Of a DNA stretch of 64,000 bases, positions 1-8,514 are shown one piece after another. The position numbers and the translations under genes were made by a program. The stretch is from Comamonas halotolerans (lineage in GTDB: Bacteria; Pseudomonadota; Gammaproteobacteria; Burkholderiales; Burkholderiaceae_C): contig NZ_JASAUZ010000003.1 of NCBI RefSeq assembly GCF_030162935.1, forward strand, positions 48,664 through 112,663, written 5' to 3'. The notes beneath the pieces are model-generated. The model saw only the letters and a program-made list of their open reading frames with translations, was not told the DNA's origin and ran no database searches. The number at the start of each line of letters is the position of its first letter. Positions within the stretch are counted from its first letter, which is position 1.

Positions 1-111
1 GTGTACACAGAAGGCAAGGGCGAGAAGCAGCCTGTTGCTGACAACAAGACCCGTGAAGGCCGCGCACAAAACCGTCGCGTGGAAATCGAAGTGGTTGGTA
101 CCCGCAAGTAA
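1..111 (+). CDS. C-terminal end of an OmpA-family outer-membrane protein (partial)
   Basis: The first 36 codons end in TAA and contain REGRAQNRRVEIEV, the end of the OmpA-like peptidoglycan-binding domain (NRRVEI signature). The 5' part lies outside the window. It would anchor the outer membrane to peptidoglycan in the periplasm. A strong terminator follows. This is a host gene. Confidence 0.85.
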   Translation: MYTEGKGEKQPVADNKTREGRAQNRRVEIEVVGTRK

Positions 112-136
112 TTCTTAGAGATTACTTTTAAAAGAA

Positions 137-160
137 AGCCCCGTTCACGGGGCTTTTTTG
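137..160 (+). terminator. Rho-independent terminator after the OmpA-family gene
   Basis: The stem AGCCCC/GGGGCT with a six-base loop is followed by a run of T. Confidence 0.9.
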
Positions 161-193
161 TTTCTCCAAGCAAGTCGTAGCACAATTGCTTCC

Positions 194-907
194 ATGACCG
201 ATTCGATCAATGTCGATCCAGCTGAGCTGGAAAAATTCTCAAGTCTTGCCCATCATTGGTGGGATATGGACAGTGAGTTCAAGCCTTTACATATGATTAA
301 TCCGCTGCGTTTGGGGTGGATTGATGAGCACATATCCCTTAGCGGTAAAGATGTGCTGGATGTGGGCTGTGGCGGAGGTATTTTGGCTGACTCCATGGCA
401 CGCAAAGGTGCAAATGTATTAGGCATTGACCTCGCAACGAAGTCATTGCGCGTGGCGCAATTGCACGCGCTGGAAACAGGTACTCCGCATATCCAATATC
501 GTGAAGTGGCTGTTGAAGCGTTGGCAGTGGAACGTCCGGCGAGCTTTGATGTTGTGACCTGCATGGAAATGCTGGAGCATGTACCGGATCCTGCATCTGT
601 GGTACGAGCCTGCGCCACCTTGGTTAAACCTGGTGGCAGGGTGTTTTTTTCGACGATCAATCGAAATGTCAAAGCCTTCGGTCTGGCAATTGTGGCGGCT
701 GAATATGTGTTGAAAATGCTACCCAAGGGTACGCATGAGTTTGATAAATTTATCAAACCCAGCGAGATGGCTGCATTTTGTCGACAAGCGGGTTTAGTGG
801 TCACGCACTCCAAAGGCTTGCAACACAATCCATTGACCGGGCGTTATTGGCTAAACGAAGACTGCAGCGTGAATTACATGCTTGCCACTCAGCGACCAAT
901 CCAATGA
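194..907 (+). CDS. ubiG: Ubiquinone biosynthesis O-methyltransferase UbiG
   Basis: This SAM-dependent enzyme carries out both O-methylations of ubiquinone synthesis in the cytoplasm. The SAM-binding motif is [15 protein letters not shown], followed by the acidic motif IDLA and the post-I motif [12 protein letters not shown]. The family-specific region INRNVKAF is also present. Length (237 residues) is normal for UbiG. The start at MTDSINVDP was preferred over an in-frame ATG 12 codons upstream because family alignments begin near here. No clear ribosome site is seen. The stop overlaps the start of gph by 4 bases (ATGA), so the two are co-translated. Confidence 0.95.
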   Translation: MTDSINVDPAELEKFSSLAHHWWDMDSEFKPLHMINPLRLGWIDEHISLSGKDVLDVGCGGGILADSMARKGANVLGIDLATKSLRVAQLHALETGTPHIQYREVAVEALAVERPASFDVVTCMEMLEHVPDPASVVRACATLVKPGGRVFFSTINRNVKAFGLAIVAAEYVLKMLPKGTHEFDKFIKPSEMAAFCRQAGLVVTHSKGLQHNPLTGRYWLNEDCSVNYMLATQRPIQ

Positions 908-1578
908 GTTTGCTGCACGATAACATTGGTGCTGTCCTGTTTGATCTTGACGGAACCTTGCTGGACAGCGCTCCTGACTTAGGTTTTGCGGCTAATCAAC
1001 TGCGTTTGGTACGGGGGATGGAAGCGCTGTCGCAGTCTCACTATCGCCCTTTTGTCGGTACAGGCGCGCGAGGTATGTTGCGAATTGCACTGGGTGTGAC
1101 AACAGAGGCAGAAGATTTTGAAGCGCTGAAAGAAGAGTTTTTTGTGGCCTATGAACGATGCATGGGTCGGCACTCTAGGCTTTTTGCGGGCGTTCCTGAA
1201 CTTTTGAACGCTCTACAAGAGCGTGGCATTGCCTGGGGCGTGGTTACCAATAAGTCTGAGCGCTTTGCCTTGCCGATTGTTCAGGGCCTAGCTGAGCTTT
1301 CTGCGGCGCACACTGTAGTTTGCGGTGATACAACGGCGTATTCCAAGCCTCATCCTGCTCCCTTGATTGAGGCGGCCAAACGCATTCATATTCAGACAGA
1401 GCGTTGCATATACGTCGGAGATGATGAGCGAGATATGGTGGCAGCCCATGCTGCAGGCATGAAATCTGTAGCAGCAGCCTATGGATATCTTGGGGGCGTC
1501 GAGTCCGTGGATGTATGGAAACCGCATGCCATCATCAAATCACCCAGCGAACTCACGCAATTGCTAGGATTGAATTAG
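904..1578 (+). CDS. gph: Phosphoglycolate phosphatase (HAD superfamily)
   Basis: It hydrolyses 2-phosphoglycolate to glycolate and phosphate. HAD motif I is DLDGTLLDS (nucleophile and acid aspartates), motif II is in VVTNKSE, and motif III is YVGDDERDM. Length is 224 residues, usual for Gph. It overlaps ubiG by ATGA; a ubiG-gph pair is common in betaproteobacteria. The MSLLHDN start sits on that overlap. ssrA starts 12 bases after the stop. Confidence 0.92.
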   Translation: MSLLHDNIGAVLFDLDGTLLDSAPDLGFAANQLRLVRGMEALSQSHYRPFVGTGARGMLRIALGVTTEAEDFEALKEEFFVAYERCMGRHSRLFAGVPELLNALQERGIAWGVVTNKSERFALPIVQGLAELSAAHTVVCGDTTAYSKPHPAPLIEAAKRIHIQTERCIYVGDDERDMVAAHAAGMKSVAAAYGYLGGVESVDVWKPHAIIKSPSELTQLLGLN

Positions 1579-1590
1579 AATATCGTTTAT

Positions 1591-1968
1591 GGGGCTGTCC
1601 TGGTTTCGACGTGGGTTCGGGATCAGCGTGGTGCATGTCGAGCTTGAGTGATGCTCGTAAATCTCCATTCAAAAAACTAACTGCAAACGACGAACGTTTC
1701 GCACTCGCCGCTTAAATCCGGTGAGCCTTGCAACAGCACGCTGATGGGCTGGGCAAAGGGGTAGTAATACCTCTCGGCTGCAAGGGAATTTTCATCAGCT
1801 GGCTTTGTACCGGGCACCTTGGTACCGAGCGAGATCCAAGGGGGCTGGCCTTGTTAGTAGCGTGTGTCTGCGCGGCTGACAGGGCGAGATTTAAATCAGA
1901 ACACTAAACATGTAGATCTGCCTGACGAAGGCTTGCGGACGCGGGTTCAATTCCCGCCAGCTCCACCA
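1591..1968 (+). ncRNA. ssrA: Transfer-messenger RNA (tmRNA)
   Basis: It starts with GGGGCTGTCCTGGTTTCGAC and ends with the T-arm GGTTCAATTCCCGCC and CCA. The reading frame encodes the tag peptide (A)NDERFALAA followed by TAA, the usual betaproteobacterial tag. With SmpB it rescues stalled ribosomes and tags the product for proteolysis. The last 29 bases form attL, and integration leaves the RNA intact. Confidence 0.97.
1940..1968 (+). other. attL: prophage attachment core in the ssrA 3' end
   Basis: These 29 bases (T-arm and acceptor end including CCA) recur exactly at 61847-61875; the flanking bases differ on both sides. The integrase gene starts reading 135 bases away, the usual layout for tRNA/tmRNA integrators. 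Confidence 0.93.
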
Positions 1969-1976
1969 TCCACTAC

Positions 1977-2017
1977 AAGGCCACACAATGAGAAATCACT
2001 GTGTGGCCTTAATTTTT
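1977..2017 (+). terminator. Phage-supplied terminator for the tmRNA
   Basis: Perfect 11-bp arms AAGGCCACACA/TGTGTGGCCTT with a TTTTT tract. It lies just inside the prophage and replaces the native hairpin that was displaced to 61887. Confidence 0.85.
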
Positions 2018-2102
2018 GCCCGTTTTCTTGTGCTTAGTGGTGCTGCATTCACACCGATTTCACACGAGATTCACACCGGAATTCGCACGGTATTCGCACC
2101 GA

Positions 2103-3278
2103 TCACTTTGCGAGTTGGGCTGCTGGCTTGGGCTTTTGGAAGTCTTCACGAATGAACTTGCCATAGGTTCTGAAGACCATCTCCACATCCTCATGACCCA
2201 GCTGGCTAGCTATGTACCAAGGATTGGCACCAGCAGTCAGCATGGTTGAGGCGTAGGTGTGCCGGATTTGATAGGGATTCCGGTACTTGATCCCGGCACG
2301 CTCCATGATGGGCAGCCATGCGGTCTTACGGATTTGGGCATCTGTAGACCATGGCGCCAAGGTGCGTGGGTTGAGAAAAACACGCTGGCCACGTTTGATA
2401 CTGATGGGCTTTTGTGCGATCAGAGCCGCTACAGCATCTGCATTTAGATCCACAACTCGCAGCCCTGCAGCGGTTTTGGGGCTCTTGATCACGCCTGCGA
2501 CCTGGTTCAGTTCAATCTTGGCGGTGGCATTCTCAAGGTCTATGTGCTTCCACTCAAGAGCTTGAAGCTCTCCTGGACGAAGCCCTGTGTTGAACCAGAA
2601 CTGAAAAGTGGGGCGTTCATCATCCCGGCAGGCGGCCAAAATGGCCTCACGCTCTGACTGCGAGAATGGCTCAATAACGTAATCGCTCGACTTGCTGTTC
2701 TGTCGTATCAGCTTAGCTAAAGCGATTTGGTCGAATGGATTGCTTACGACAAGCCCATCATTGAGCGCATCCTCGAACATGGAGCGCAAAGGGGTGAGCA
2801 TGTTTCTTATAGCCTTAGCGGTGCAGTCCATGTTGCTGATCCAGTCTCGCAGCAGGGCGGGAGTGACCTCGTGCAATTCCATGCCGTGCCAGCGCTGCAT
2901 ACGCTCGCCTGTCAGGCTTTTTTTGTAGCCAGCAAAAGTAGCAGGTGACATCTTGCCGTTTTCAACCTGCTTTTGATAGAGCTGCAGTTGCTTATCAAGC
3001 AGCTCTTCCATAAGGCTAGAGTTGACGGTTTTCTTTTGGGCTTTGGTGCTTTCGGGGAAATACTCCTGGTAGACGAACTTCCCATCGGCAATTCGCCTCA
3101 GTATTTCGCCGCGAAGGTTGGCGGCGTACTGTATAGATGCCTTGTTGATCGGGCAGGGCGGCAGCAGCTCACGACATTGTTTACCTTCCCAGGTAAAGGC
3201 CACTTGGATACGTGGCCCTGATGCCATTTGCCGAATTAATACGCCTGTTGGCGTTGGGAAACTTGGTTTCTTATCCAT
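2103..3278 (-). CDS. int: Phage tyrosine integrase
   Basis: This 391-residue site-specific recombinase should integrate and excise the prophage at ssrA. The N-terminal arm-binding region is about residues 10-80, the SAM-like core about 90-180, and the catalytic domain follows. Visible catalytic residues: Arg234 in TGLRPGEL, Lys near 268, Arg339-His340 in YQIRHTYAS (box II has Tyr instead of the first His), His362 in LGHED and the nucleophile Tyr372 in RTYGKF. It is the phage gene closest to attL and points toward it. The xis stop overlaps its start by 43 bases. Confidence 0.95.
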   Translation of the reverse strand: MDKKPSFPTPTGVLIRQMASGPRIQVAFTWEGKQCRELLPPCPINKASIQYAANLRGEILRRIADGKFVYQEYFPESTKAQKKTVNSSLMEELLDKQLQLYQKQVENGKMSPATFAGYKKSLTGERMQRWHGMELHEVTPALLRDWISNMDCTAKAIRNMLTPLRSMFEDALNDGLVVSNPFDQIALAKLIRQNSKSSDYVIEPFSQSEREAILAACRDDERPTFQFWFNTGLRPGELQALEWKHIDLENATAKIELNQVAGVIKSPKTAAGLRVVDLNADAVAALIAQKPISIKRGQRVFLNPRTLAPWSTDAQIRKTAWLPIMERAGIKYRNPYQIRHTYASTMLTAGANPWYIASQLGHEDVEMVFRTYGKFIREDFQKPKPAAQLAK

Positions 3279-3490
3279 TTGTCAGCTTCCTTCACATTGA
3301 CATAAAGACGCCTCGCAATCACTGCGCAATGAGTTCCGTCAAGCCATACGCCTTCTTTACGACGCTGATGGACCGCATTCGGTGTGGTACCTGTTAGCTC
3401 TTGGTATTTGGAAGCCAGAACCCACTCAGGCTCAATTGAGGATCGCGATTCAGGTGTGTCATTTTTGACAGTTGTGTCGTGGTGTTTCAT
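3236..3490 (-). CDS. xis: Excisionase-like small DNA-binding protein
   Basis: This 84-residue protein contains the winged-helix pattern WVLASKYQELTG..NAVHQRRKEGVW...HCAVIARRLYVNVKEADKWI, typical of phage recombination directionality factors. It overlaps the integrase start, so the two are translationally coupled. Its position directly upstream of int is the main reason for the call. A leftward terminator at 3503-3530 separates it from the early operon, so xis-int probably has its own promoter in the short gap. Confidence 0.75.
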   Translation of the reverse strand: MKHHDTTVKNDTPESRSSIEPEWVLASKYQELTGTTPNAVHQRRKEGVWLDGTHCAVIARRLYVNVKEADKWIRNQVSQRQQAY

Positions 3491-3502
3491 AGTTCACCCA
3501 AT

Positions 3503-3530
3503 AAGAAAAGCCCCGACTTAGCGGGGCTGT
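3503..3530 (-). terminator. Leftward terminator ending the early operon
   Basis: The GCCCCGCTA/AGTCGGGGC stem is followed by TTTTC on the minus strand. It overlaps the end of the tiny 3518-3592 reading frame. Confidence 0.8.
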
Positions 3531-3592
3531 GGTTCATCAAAATCAGGAATGGGGGCGCGGCGGTCGCGACGGGTTCGTTTTCGCTTGCTCAT
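3518..3592 (-). CDS. Tiny basic protein (24 aa), hypothetical
   Basis: It overlaps the upstream gene by ATGA, which supports translation. The protein MSKRKRTRRDRR.. is strongly basic at its start. Its last codons lie in the terminator stem. No function is recognised. Confidence 0.4.
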   Translation of the reverse strand: MSKRKRTRRDRRAPIPDFDEPQPR

Positions 3593-3699
3593 TCGTAGCC
3601 TTCCATACTCTTGTGGGTGATAAAGAACCCCCAGGCGAGTACAACAAGCGCGATAAAACCGATCATTGCAAGTGCGCGGATGATCCATTCAATTAGCAT
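3589..3699 (-). CDS. Small single-span membrane protein (36 aa)
   Basis: MLIEWIIRALAMIGFIALVV has one hydrophobic segment and a short charged tail. An ideal ribosome site AAGGAGG lies 5 bases before the ATG. It overlaps its neighbours by a few bases on both sides, as in the rest of the early operon. Function unknown. Confidence 0.6.
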   Translation of the reverse strand: MLIEWIIRALAMIGFIALVVLAWGFFITHKSMEGYE

Positions 3700-4033
3700 G
3701 TGTACCTCCTTCTGGTGGCTGGGGTGCTGCAGCGAGCATGGCTTGGTACTGCGGCAAGATGGTTAAGCCTGTCTCCCCATCCCACTGCATGAGCGCGCAA
3801 AGCATGGCGTCGGTTGGCACCTCTGGCACCGGCTTCCACCCATCCAACACTGCATGAGCGCGGCGCGCTGCTTGCCATGCTGCAAACGCTAGGTCGATCT
3901 CATAGCGCGCATAGTCGCCTTCCTGATTGCGAACAAACAACCATTCGAGCGGCACGAGTTGCTCCCTCAAATGCTGCTGAGCCACTATGACCGCCTCAAA
4001 CTCAGCGCGCTCTTGCTCTGTTGTGTGTGTCAT
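3689..4033 (-). CDS. Phage early hypothetical protein (114 aa)
   Basis: A soluble protein with the motif WKPVPEVPTDAM and the end AAAPQPPE. This motif is frequent in small uncharacterised phage proteins of gammaproteobacterial and betaproteobacterial phages. It overlaps the 4030-4251 gene by 4 bases. No catalytic motif is visible. Confidence 0.7.
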   Translation of the reverse strand: MTHTTEQERAEFEAVIVAQQHLREQLVPLEWLFVRNQEGDYARYEIDLAFAAWQAARRAHAVLDGWKPVPEVPTDAMLCALMQWDGETGLTILPQYQAMLAAAPQPPEGGTHAN

Positions 4034-4251
4034 CCCTGCTCCTTTGCTGGATAGTCCTCAATCTCCGGCACACCAAATGAGCACGGCTGGCGATAGTCAG
4101 GCCATTTACGACTCGGGTGCATATCAAGCCAAATAAAGCTGCCACACACGTCTATCCAGTGGCGTTCCCACCTCCCTCCGTACCAGCGGCGATACCACTT
4201 GAAACGCTGGCCGAGATGGTGCCTAAATGGGAATGAGCGAAATAGATTCAT
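4030..4251 (-). CDS. Phage hypothetical protein (73 aa)
   Basis: A short basic, tryptophan-rich protein (RFKWYRRWYGGRWERHW). It overlaps both neighbours by 4 bases, so it is read as part of the early operon. Function not recognised. Confidence 0.6.
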   Translation of the reverse strand: MNLFRSFPFRHHLGQRFKWYRRWYGGRWERHWIDVCGSFIWLDMHPSRKWPDYRQPCSFGVPEIEDYPAKEQG

Positions 4252-4592
4252 CCCTGCTTCTCCTGGTTGATGCGCGTTGCACGTAACTCTGCGCCGGGTG
4301 GGGCGATTAATAGTCCATTCGGGTCGCTTTTAACATCTAGCGGATGACGGGGCTTGCCGTTGAACGGGTTGAAAAGCAGCGGTGCGCGCTGTGCCTGCGC
4401 TGCTGCAAGACCCGCGGAGTGCTGCACTTCCTTTCGCAGCATTCCCTCCAGCTCCTGCACGCGTGCATGCAGGCGCTTGAGTTGCGAAGCGATTTCAACC
4501 CTCTCTGAAAAACTAAGAATTCCTCGCTTGTTATCCAGCGCTAAAGATGACAACCGAAGCGCCTCTGGCTGCTCTGTGCTTGTGTGTGTCAT
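4248..4592 (-). CDS. Phage hypothetical protein with coiled-coil segment (114 aa)
   Basis: The start at MTHTSTEQPE was chosen because it continues the 4-base overlap pattern with the 4589-4768 gene. Residues about 28-55 (SERVEIASQLKRLHARVQEL) look like a coiled coil. The C-terminal half is proline-rich. Function unknown. Confidence 0.6.
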   Translation of the reverse strand: MTHTSTEQPEALRLSSLALDNKRGILSFSERVEIASQLKRLHARVQELEGMLRKEVQHSAGLAAAQAQRAPLLFNPFNGKPRHPLDVKSDPNGLLIAPPGAELRATRINQEKQG

Positions 4593-4768
4593 TGCTTGCC
4601 TTTCAGGTTCTCGGCGATCTTCATTTGCTCGCACTCCGGGTGGTATTTGTTGGCAACGTAGTGGATGCCGTTGTGCTCGCTGCGGCGCGCGTACTGCTGG
4701 CCCTCGTGGATCGTGGTTTCGCACCACGCGCAGCGGTAGTCTTTGGGGGCTGTGCGGAGGCTGCTCAT
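4589..4768 (-). CDS. Small putative zinc-binding protein (59 aa)
   Basis: Starting at MSSLRTAPKDYR it contains CAWC followed by H.G..Y and YHPEC. This CxxC...HxxC arrangement suits one zinc ion. It overlaps both neighbours by 4 bases. Possibly a DNA- or protein-binding accessory factor; not otherwise recognised. Confidence 0.6.
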   Translation of the reverse strand: MSSLRTAPKDYRCAWCETTIHEGQQYARRSEHNGIHYVANKYHPECEQMKIAENLKGKQ

Positions 4769-4998
4769 GGCTTCTCTCCCTGTAGTGGGCGAGCTGCGCT
4801 GGTCAGTCGCCACCTGATCTGCCGCACATACGGATAGCTCGGCGCACGCTCGACCAGCCCTTCGCGCGCCATCTTTTCCAGCTCTCGGCGCACAGGCGCG
4901 GCATTTCCACGGAAGCCGATCACGTTGGCGATTACGTAGGTCATTTCCCCTCGCAATCGGTACTTGTCGCTGAGGACTTCAATGATCTTTTCACGCAT
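4765..4998 (-). CDS. Small winged-helix-like protein (77 aa)
   Basis: The start MREKIIEVLSDKY has a purine-rich ribosome site upstream. The pattern of MTYVIANVIGFRGNAAPVRRELEKMAREGLVER resembles a helix-turn-helix with a wing, so DNA binding is plausible but not shown. Confidence 0.6.
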   Translation of the reverse strand: MREKIIEVLSDKYRLRGEMTYVIANVIGFRGNAAPVRRELEKMAREGLVERAPSYPYVRQIRWRLTSAARPLQGEKP

Positions 4999-5194
4999 CG
5001 CGATCCCCCTTGGCTGCTTGGGTGGCGCGCAGCGCGTTTTCTGATTGAACTCGCAGTGCGTGGCGCGTATGCACATCAACTGGCGTGCCGCAGCTGTAAA
5101 GTGGCTTGGGCTGTGAAAGCCATTGAATTCGCTCGCGATGGTTAGCCAAGTTTTCGGCTTCTCGAGCCTCCTGAATTGCCTTTGCGTCCATCAC
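4991..5194 (-). CDS. Phage hypothetical protein (67 aa)
   Basis: A helical, charged protein (AIQEAREAENLANHRERIQWL). It overlaps the gene downstream by 8 bases and the gene upstream by 4. No function recognised. Confidence 0.55.
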   Translation of the reverse strand: MMDAKAIQEAREAENLANHRERIQWLSQPKPLYSCGTPVDVHTRHALRVQSENALRATQAAKGDRDA

Positions 5195-5958
5195 GCACCT
5201 CCCTGCTTGGCTTGGGCTGCAATGGCGGCTTCCCGCTTCAATTCACGACTGCACACCGGGCATGCATACCGCGCCTGCGATGGCTCAGGGGTCAGCAATT
5301 CATGGGCGCTAGTGGTGAAGTTTTCACACAGGGATTGGCCCGCTCGGTAGTAACACTCGATAGGGCTGCCAAACTTGGCTAGCCACCCCGATACCTGCTT
5401 GGCCGCAATGGCAGCATCTACTGCCGCGTCTAGCTCTGACTTTGGGGCGGGTTTGCCACTCAGACGAAGCCCCCAAATCCCTCGACTTGTCTTTGACGCG
5501 CAAAAAACTCCAGTCTCAACCAATGCTAGATACCGTGCTGCATCCTGCTCCAGCCCCTGCGGGGTGGGGTGGGTGGCAAGCGCCTCTTGCGTCAGACGCA
5601 TCACCTTTTGCATCCAGCGGTGCAACACGTCATGACTTAGACCAAAGCTAAGAGCCTCTTCTAACGCGCTGTGGGCCATGTCATCAACGTCAGGTAAATC
5701 GACTTCCTGCTGCCCCACTAGCGGTGCTGCTGGCTCTGCAATCTTGTGCAGGCACTGGCCCTTGCGCAGAGATTCAAGCTCTGCCCGCAGGTTGCGAACT
5801 GTCAGCTCATAGGCGCGCAGCTCTTGCATGTGTTGCTCGGATTCGGTGCAGTCGCGGCTCTGCATCTTCCGCACAGCCTCGTTGTAGCCAAGCACCCACA
5901 TGGCTTGGTCGTTCGTATTAAGAAGCTGTGGTGCGTCTTGGATCGCTACTGTCTGCAT
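5191..5958 (-). CDS. Phage hypothetical protein with C-terminal Cys pair (255 aa)
   Basis: Translated from MQTVAIQDAPQLL; an upstream in-frame start would run through a terminator hairpin. Residues about 50-70 are coiled-coil-like. Near the end CPVCSREL could form half of a zinc site. It begins the operon segment that runs leftward to 3518. Function unknown. Confidence 0.65.
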   Translation of the reverse strand: MQTVAIQDAPQLLNTNDQAMWVLGYNEAVRKMQSRDCTESEQHMQELRAYELTVRNLRAELESLRKGQCLHKIAEPAAPLVGQQEVDLPDVDDMAHSALEEALSFGLSHDVLHRWMQKVMRLTQEALATHPTPQGLEQDAARYLALVETGVFCASKTSRGIWGLRLSGKPAPKSELDAAVDAAIAAKQVSGWLAKFGSPIECYYRAGQSLCENFTTSAHELLTPEPSQARYACPVCSRELKREAAIAAQAKQGGA

Positions 5959-5975
5959 GTCTGTCTCCAAAATGA

Positions 5976-5996
5976 GAAAACCCGCACGGTGGCGGG
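5976..5996 (-). terminator. Leftward terminator
   Basis: CCCGCC/GCGGG hairpin followed by TTTTC on the minus strand, just upstream of the 5191-5958 gene. Confidence 0.65.
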
Positions 5997-6079
5997 TCTG
6001 GTGTTGAACAATTGAATACAAACTACTTGGTAAAGCTTGATCTAAAATTATTGTTAATTCACTTCTTTAGTAATTAAAA

Positions 6080-6241
6080 ATGAAAAAGTTCATGGGCTTG
6101 TTTCTGCTGGCTTCGGTCTTAACCGGATGCGCTGTTCACACCCCAAGCGGGTCGGTAGTGGTCGACCCAAGCTTAGGTGGACATGGTCATGGACATGGTG
6201 GCTTTTGCCCCCCGGGTCAAGCGAAAAAAGGCAATTGCTAA
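6080..6241 (+). CDS. Small lipoprotein, probable lysogenic moron (53 aa)
   Basis: MKKFMGLFLLASVLTGC is a signal peptide with lipobox LTGC; the mature part is short and rich in Gly and His (GGHGHGHGGF). It is the only plus-strand gene in the leftward early block, lies in an AT-rich leader and has its own terminator at 6257-6281. This is typical of a moron expressed in the lysogen. Small phage lipoproteins often act in superinfection exclusion (family knowledge), but the role here is inference. Confidence 0.75.
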   Translation: MKKFMGLFLLASVLTGCAVHTPSGSVVVDPSLGGHGHGHGGFCPPGQAKKGNC

Positions 6242-6256
6242 TTCAGTTTCTTATGA

Positions 6257-6281
6257 AAAGCCCGCATCTGCGGGTTTTTTT
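6257..6281 (+). terminator. Terminator of the lipoprotein gene
   Basis: AAGCCCGCA/TGCGGG hairpin followed by seven T. Confidence 0.85.
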
Positions 6282-6416
6282 ATGTGCACTCTCAGGTGCT
6301 ATTTTCAAATTGACTTAGCTTTTTGAATACAAGATTCAGAATTGTGTGAAGTAGCTATTCGTCGGCAAAGTGGCGCTTGTGGCTGCTGATGGCACGCGGG
6401 TGCCGCTGAGTCTGAG

Positions 6417-6791
6417 TTAGTTGTAGCAATCGCCGTAGCCATCTGAGGATTCCGGGCGGCTGCCCAGCATCTGCATGTTGTCAGCGCGAATCTCAGTTGC
6501 GTAGCGCTCTTGACCAGTTGCTTGGTCTGTCCACTTCCGGGTCCGAATCGCGCCTTCCACGTATACCTGAGAACCCTTCTTCAAAAACTGGCCAACGATT
6601 TCGGCCAAGCGGCCACCAAAAGTGACCTTATGCCATTCGGTGGACTCTTTGTTCTCGCCGGTGTTCTTGTCGCGCCAGCGGTCTGTCGTGGCGATGGTGA
6701 CGTTGGCGACCTGATCTCCACTGGGGAAGGTGCGCATCTCAGGATCTCGCCCCAGGTGCCCCACGATGATGACTTTGTTCACGGATGCCAT
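6417..6791 (-). CDS. ssb: Single-stranded DNA-binding protein
   Basis: [20 protein letters not shown] and the OB-fold residues [30 protein letters not shown] are classical SSB. Length is 124 residues. Unlike most bacterial SSBs, there is no long acidic tail ending in DDDIPF; it ends YGDCYN, so partner recruitment by the tail is doubtful. It lies in the phage recombination block downstream of the exonuclease and ERF genes. Confidence 0.9.
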   Translation of the reverse strand: MASVNKVIIVGHLGRDPEMRTFPSGDQVANVTIATTDRWRDKNTGENKESTEWHKVTFGGRLAEIVGQFLKKGSQVYVEGAIRTRKWTDQATGQERYATEIRADNMQMLGSRPESSDGYGDCYN

Positions 6792-6835
6792 ATCTGGCCT
6801 TTCATAGTCCCGCCACCTGTCGAGGCGGGTGTGGG

Positions 6836-7897
6836 TTAATAGTGGATGGCAATGTTTGATACTTTTCCCTGGGCAATCAAAGTAACGGCCAGTTTTGCGC
6901 ATTCCTCTGACAAGCCACCATCGATGAAGTCGCGCATCGCTTGGCGGTTGAATGCGGCGCGGTGCTCTTTATCTGCTTCGCGGCGCTTTGCCTCGGCTTC
7001 TGCGGCAGCTTGCTCTTTGGCTATGCGCTGGCGCTCTGCCTCGGCGGCTGCTGCAACGCGGGCTTCGGCGTCTTTCGCGGCCTGCACTGCGCGCTGCTCG
7101 GCTTCCAGCTTTTCGCGCTCAGCCTTTTCGGCGGCCAGCCTCAGCTCCAGCTCGCGACGTTCGGCGGCTGCTTTGGCCTCGGCTTCTCGCTTGATGGCGG
7201 CTTCATGTTCAGCCTTGGCTTGGGCTTCTGCCTCTTGCTTGGCGCGTTCAGCAGCTTCACGGGCAATGCGCTCTTCTCGCTCTTTTTGCTCGCGTTCGGC
7301 GGCTTCGGCGCGCAGGCGGGCAAGTTCCGCCTGCTCAGCCTCGTAGGCTTGACGTTTGACCAGGGCAGTGTTTAGCGATTCCAGTGCAGCAGCTTTTGCG
7401 CGATGCGCTTCCGATTCGTACTCTTCCCAGCTTTCATTGACTGGCAACGATTCCAGCTCGGCAATCGCGCCAGCTATGTACACGGCCTCTTGATGCTCGA
7501 ACTGAGCAGGACGACCATTGATCCGTGCTAGGGCATCGCGGTGCTTCTGAATACGCGCCTCTTCGGCTTGCTCCCACTCGGTCAGTGGGCGGCGAACATC
7601 ATCCTTCCACTGATCCAGAATGTCGCGCATACGCTTGCGCTCTGCGTCGATCTTCTTTGGCACATCCTTCAAATCAGCCACAAGCTTTTTGCCAACATCG
7701 TCCAACGCTGTCTTTGAGCGTGCTACTTTATGAGCAATGGAAGCGATGGCATCGCGGCCCTTCTTTGTGCTTACATCAGGTGTGAAGGCGTCAATCTCAG
7801 CCTTAATTCGCTCTAAGTAGGGGTCAAGCCCAGCAGGAGTTGAGAACACTTGCAGGGCAGTTTCTGCTGGTGGAAGAGTTACGAGTTCTGTAGTCAT
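6836..7897 (-). CDS. Long coiled-coil phage protein (353 aa)
   Basis: Residues about 190-320 are an almost continuous Ala/Glu/Arg coiled coil. The first 120 residues form a helical domain ([24 protein letters not shown]). The gene sits between ssb and the exonuclease and overlaps the exonuclease stop by 4 bases, so a role with the recombination proteins is likely. Similar coiled-coil proteins accompany phage recombinases. Mechanism unknown. Confidence 0.75.
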   Translation of the reverse strand: MTTELVTLPPAETALQVFSTPAGLDPYLERIKAEIDAFTPDVSTKKGRDAIASIAHKVARSKTALDDVGKKLVADLKDVPKKIDAERKRMRDILDQWKDDVRRPLTEWEQAEEARIQKHRDALARINGRPAQFEHQEAVYIAGAIAELESLPVNESWEEYESEAHRAKAAALESLNTALVKRQAYEAEQAELARLRAEAAEREQKEREERIAREAAERAKQEAEAQAKAEHEAAIKREAEAKAAAERRELELRLAAEKAEREKLEAEQRAVQAAKDAEARVAAAAEAERQRIAKEQAAAEAEAKRREADKEHRAAFNRQAMRDFIDGGLSEECAKLAVTLIAQGKVSNIAIHY

Positions 7898-8514
7898 GCT
7901 GCGTTCCTGAAATTCTTGATAAGGTCAACTTCTTCCAGCACTTCTTTGCTGAAGGTCTTGATGGCTTGCTCCAGCTTGACGATGTAGTCGCTGTCGCGTT
8001 TGATGCGCCGCACAATCAGCTGTGCGTTCTCCGGGAAGTCCGGGTGGAAGCTCACGAAGTCCCACCAGTCGCGTCCAGTTACCCACATGCAGCCTTGGAT
8101 CTGTGCTGTGTAGGTGCTTGGTTCTGCTGGCATGGATAGGTAGGTGGCGTGCGTGCTAGCCTTGGGGCACTTGATTTCGACGCCGCCATCAGCATCAATC
8201 AAGCCATCTGGCGAAACCCCGCAGGGCAGGGTGTCGTGCAGGCAAAAGCCCACCTCATCCACAAAGTTACCGCTGTAGGCTTCATACAGGGCGCGGGCGA
8301 TGGGTTCTCGCTCCGTGCCAATCTGCATGTCCGCGCTGGTAAATGCTTCCACTTGCTTGCCAGTGACAATCTCCAGCGCAAGTTGCACGGCGTAGGCTTT
8401 GCGGGTTAAGCCATTGCCGCCAGCCAGCACATCTGCAAAACGGCTTCCAGTGGCTTTGCCCAGGCGGGCAGCGAACCATTCAGGCGATTTTTGTTCAGCC
8501 GTGATGATCTGCAT
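7894..8514 (-). CDS. YqaJ/lambda-type phage exonuclease
   Basis: From MQIITAEQKSPEWFAARLGK the protein has the YqaJ pattern: the SPEWFAARLGKATGSRF start, the acidic motif CGVSPDGLIDADGGVEIKCPK (catalytic D...E.K) and the later Q in YTAQIQGCMWV. These exonucleases degrade one strand of linear DNA 5' to 3' and load the annealing partner. The partner is the ERF gene, which overlaps it by 20 bases. Confidence 0.9.
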   Translation of the reverse strand: MQIITAEQKSPEWFAARLGKATGSRFADVLAGGNGLTRKAYAVQLALEIVTGKQVEAFTSADMQIGTEREPIARALYEAYSGNFVDEVGFCLHDTLPCGVSPDGLIDADGGVEIKCPKASTHATYLSMPAEPSTYTAQIQGCMWVTGRDWWDFVSFHPDFPENAQLIVRRIKRDSDYIVKLEQAIKTFSKEVLEEVDLIKNFRNAA

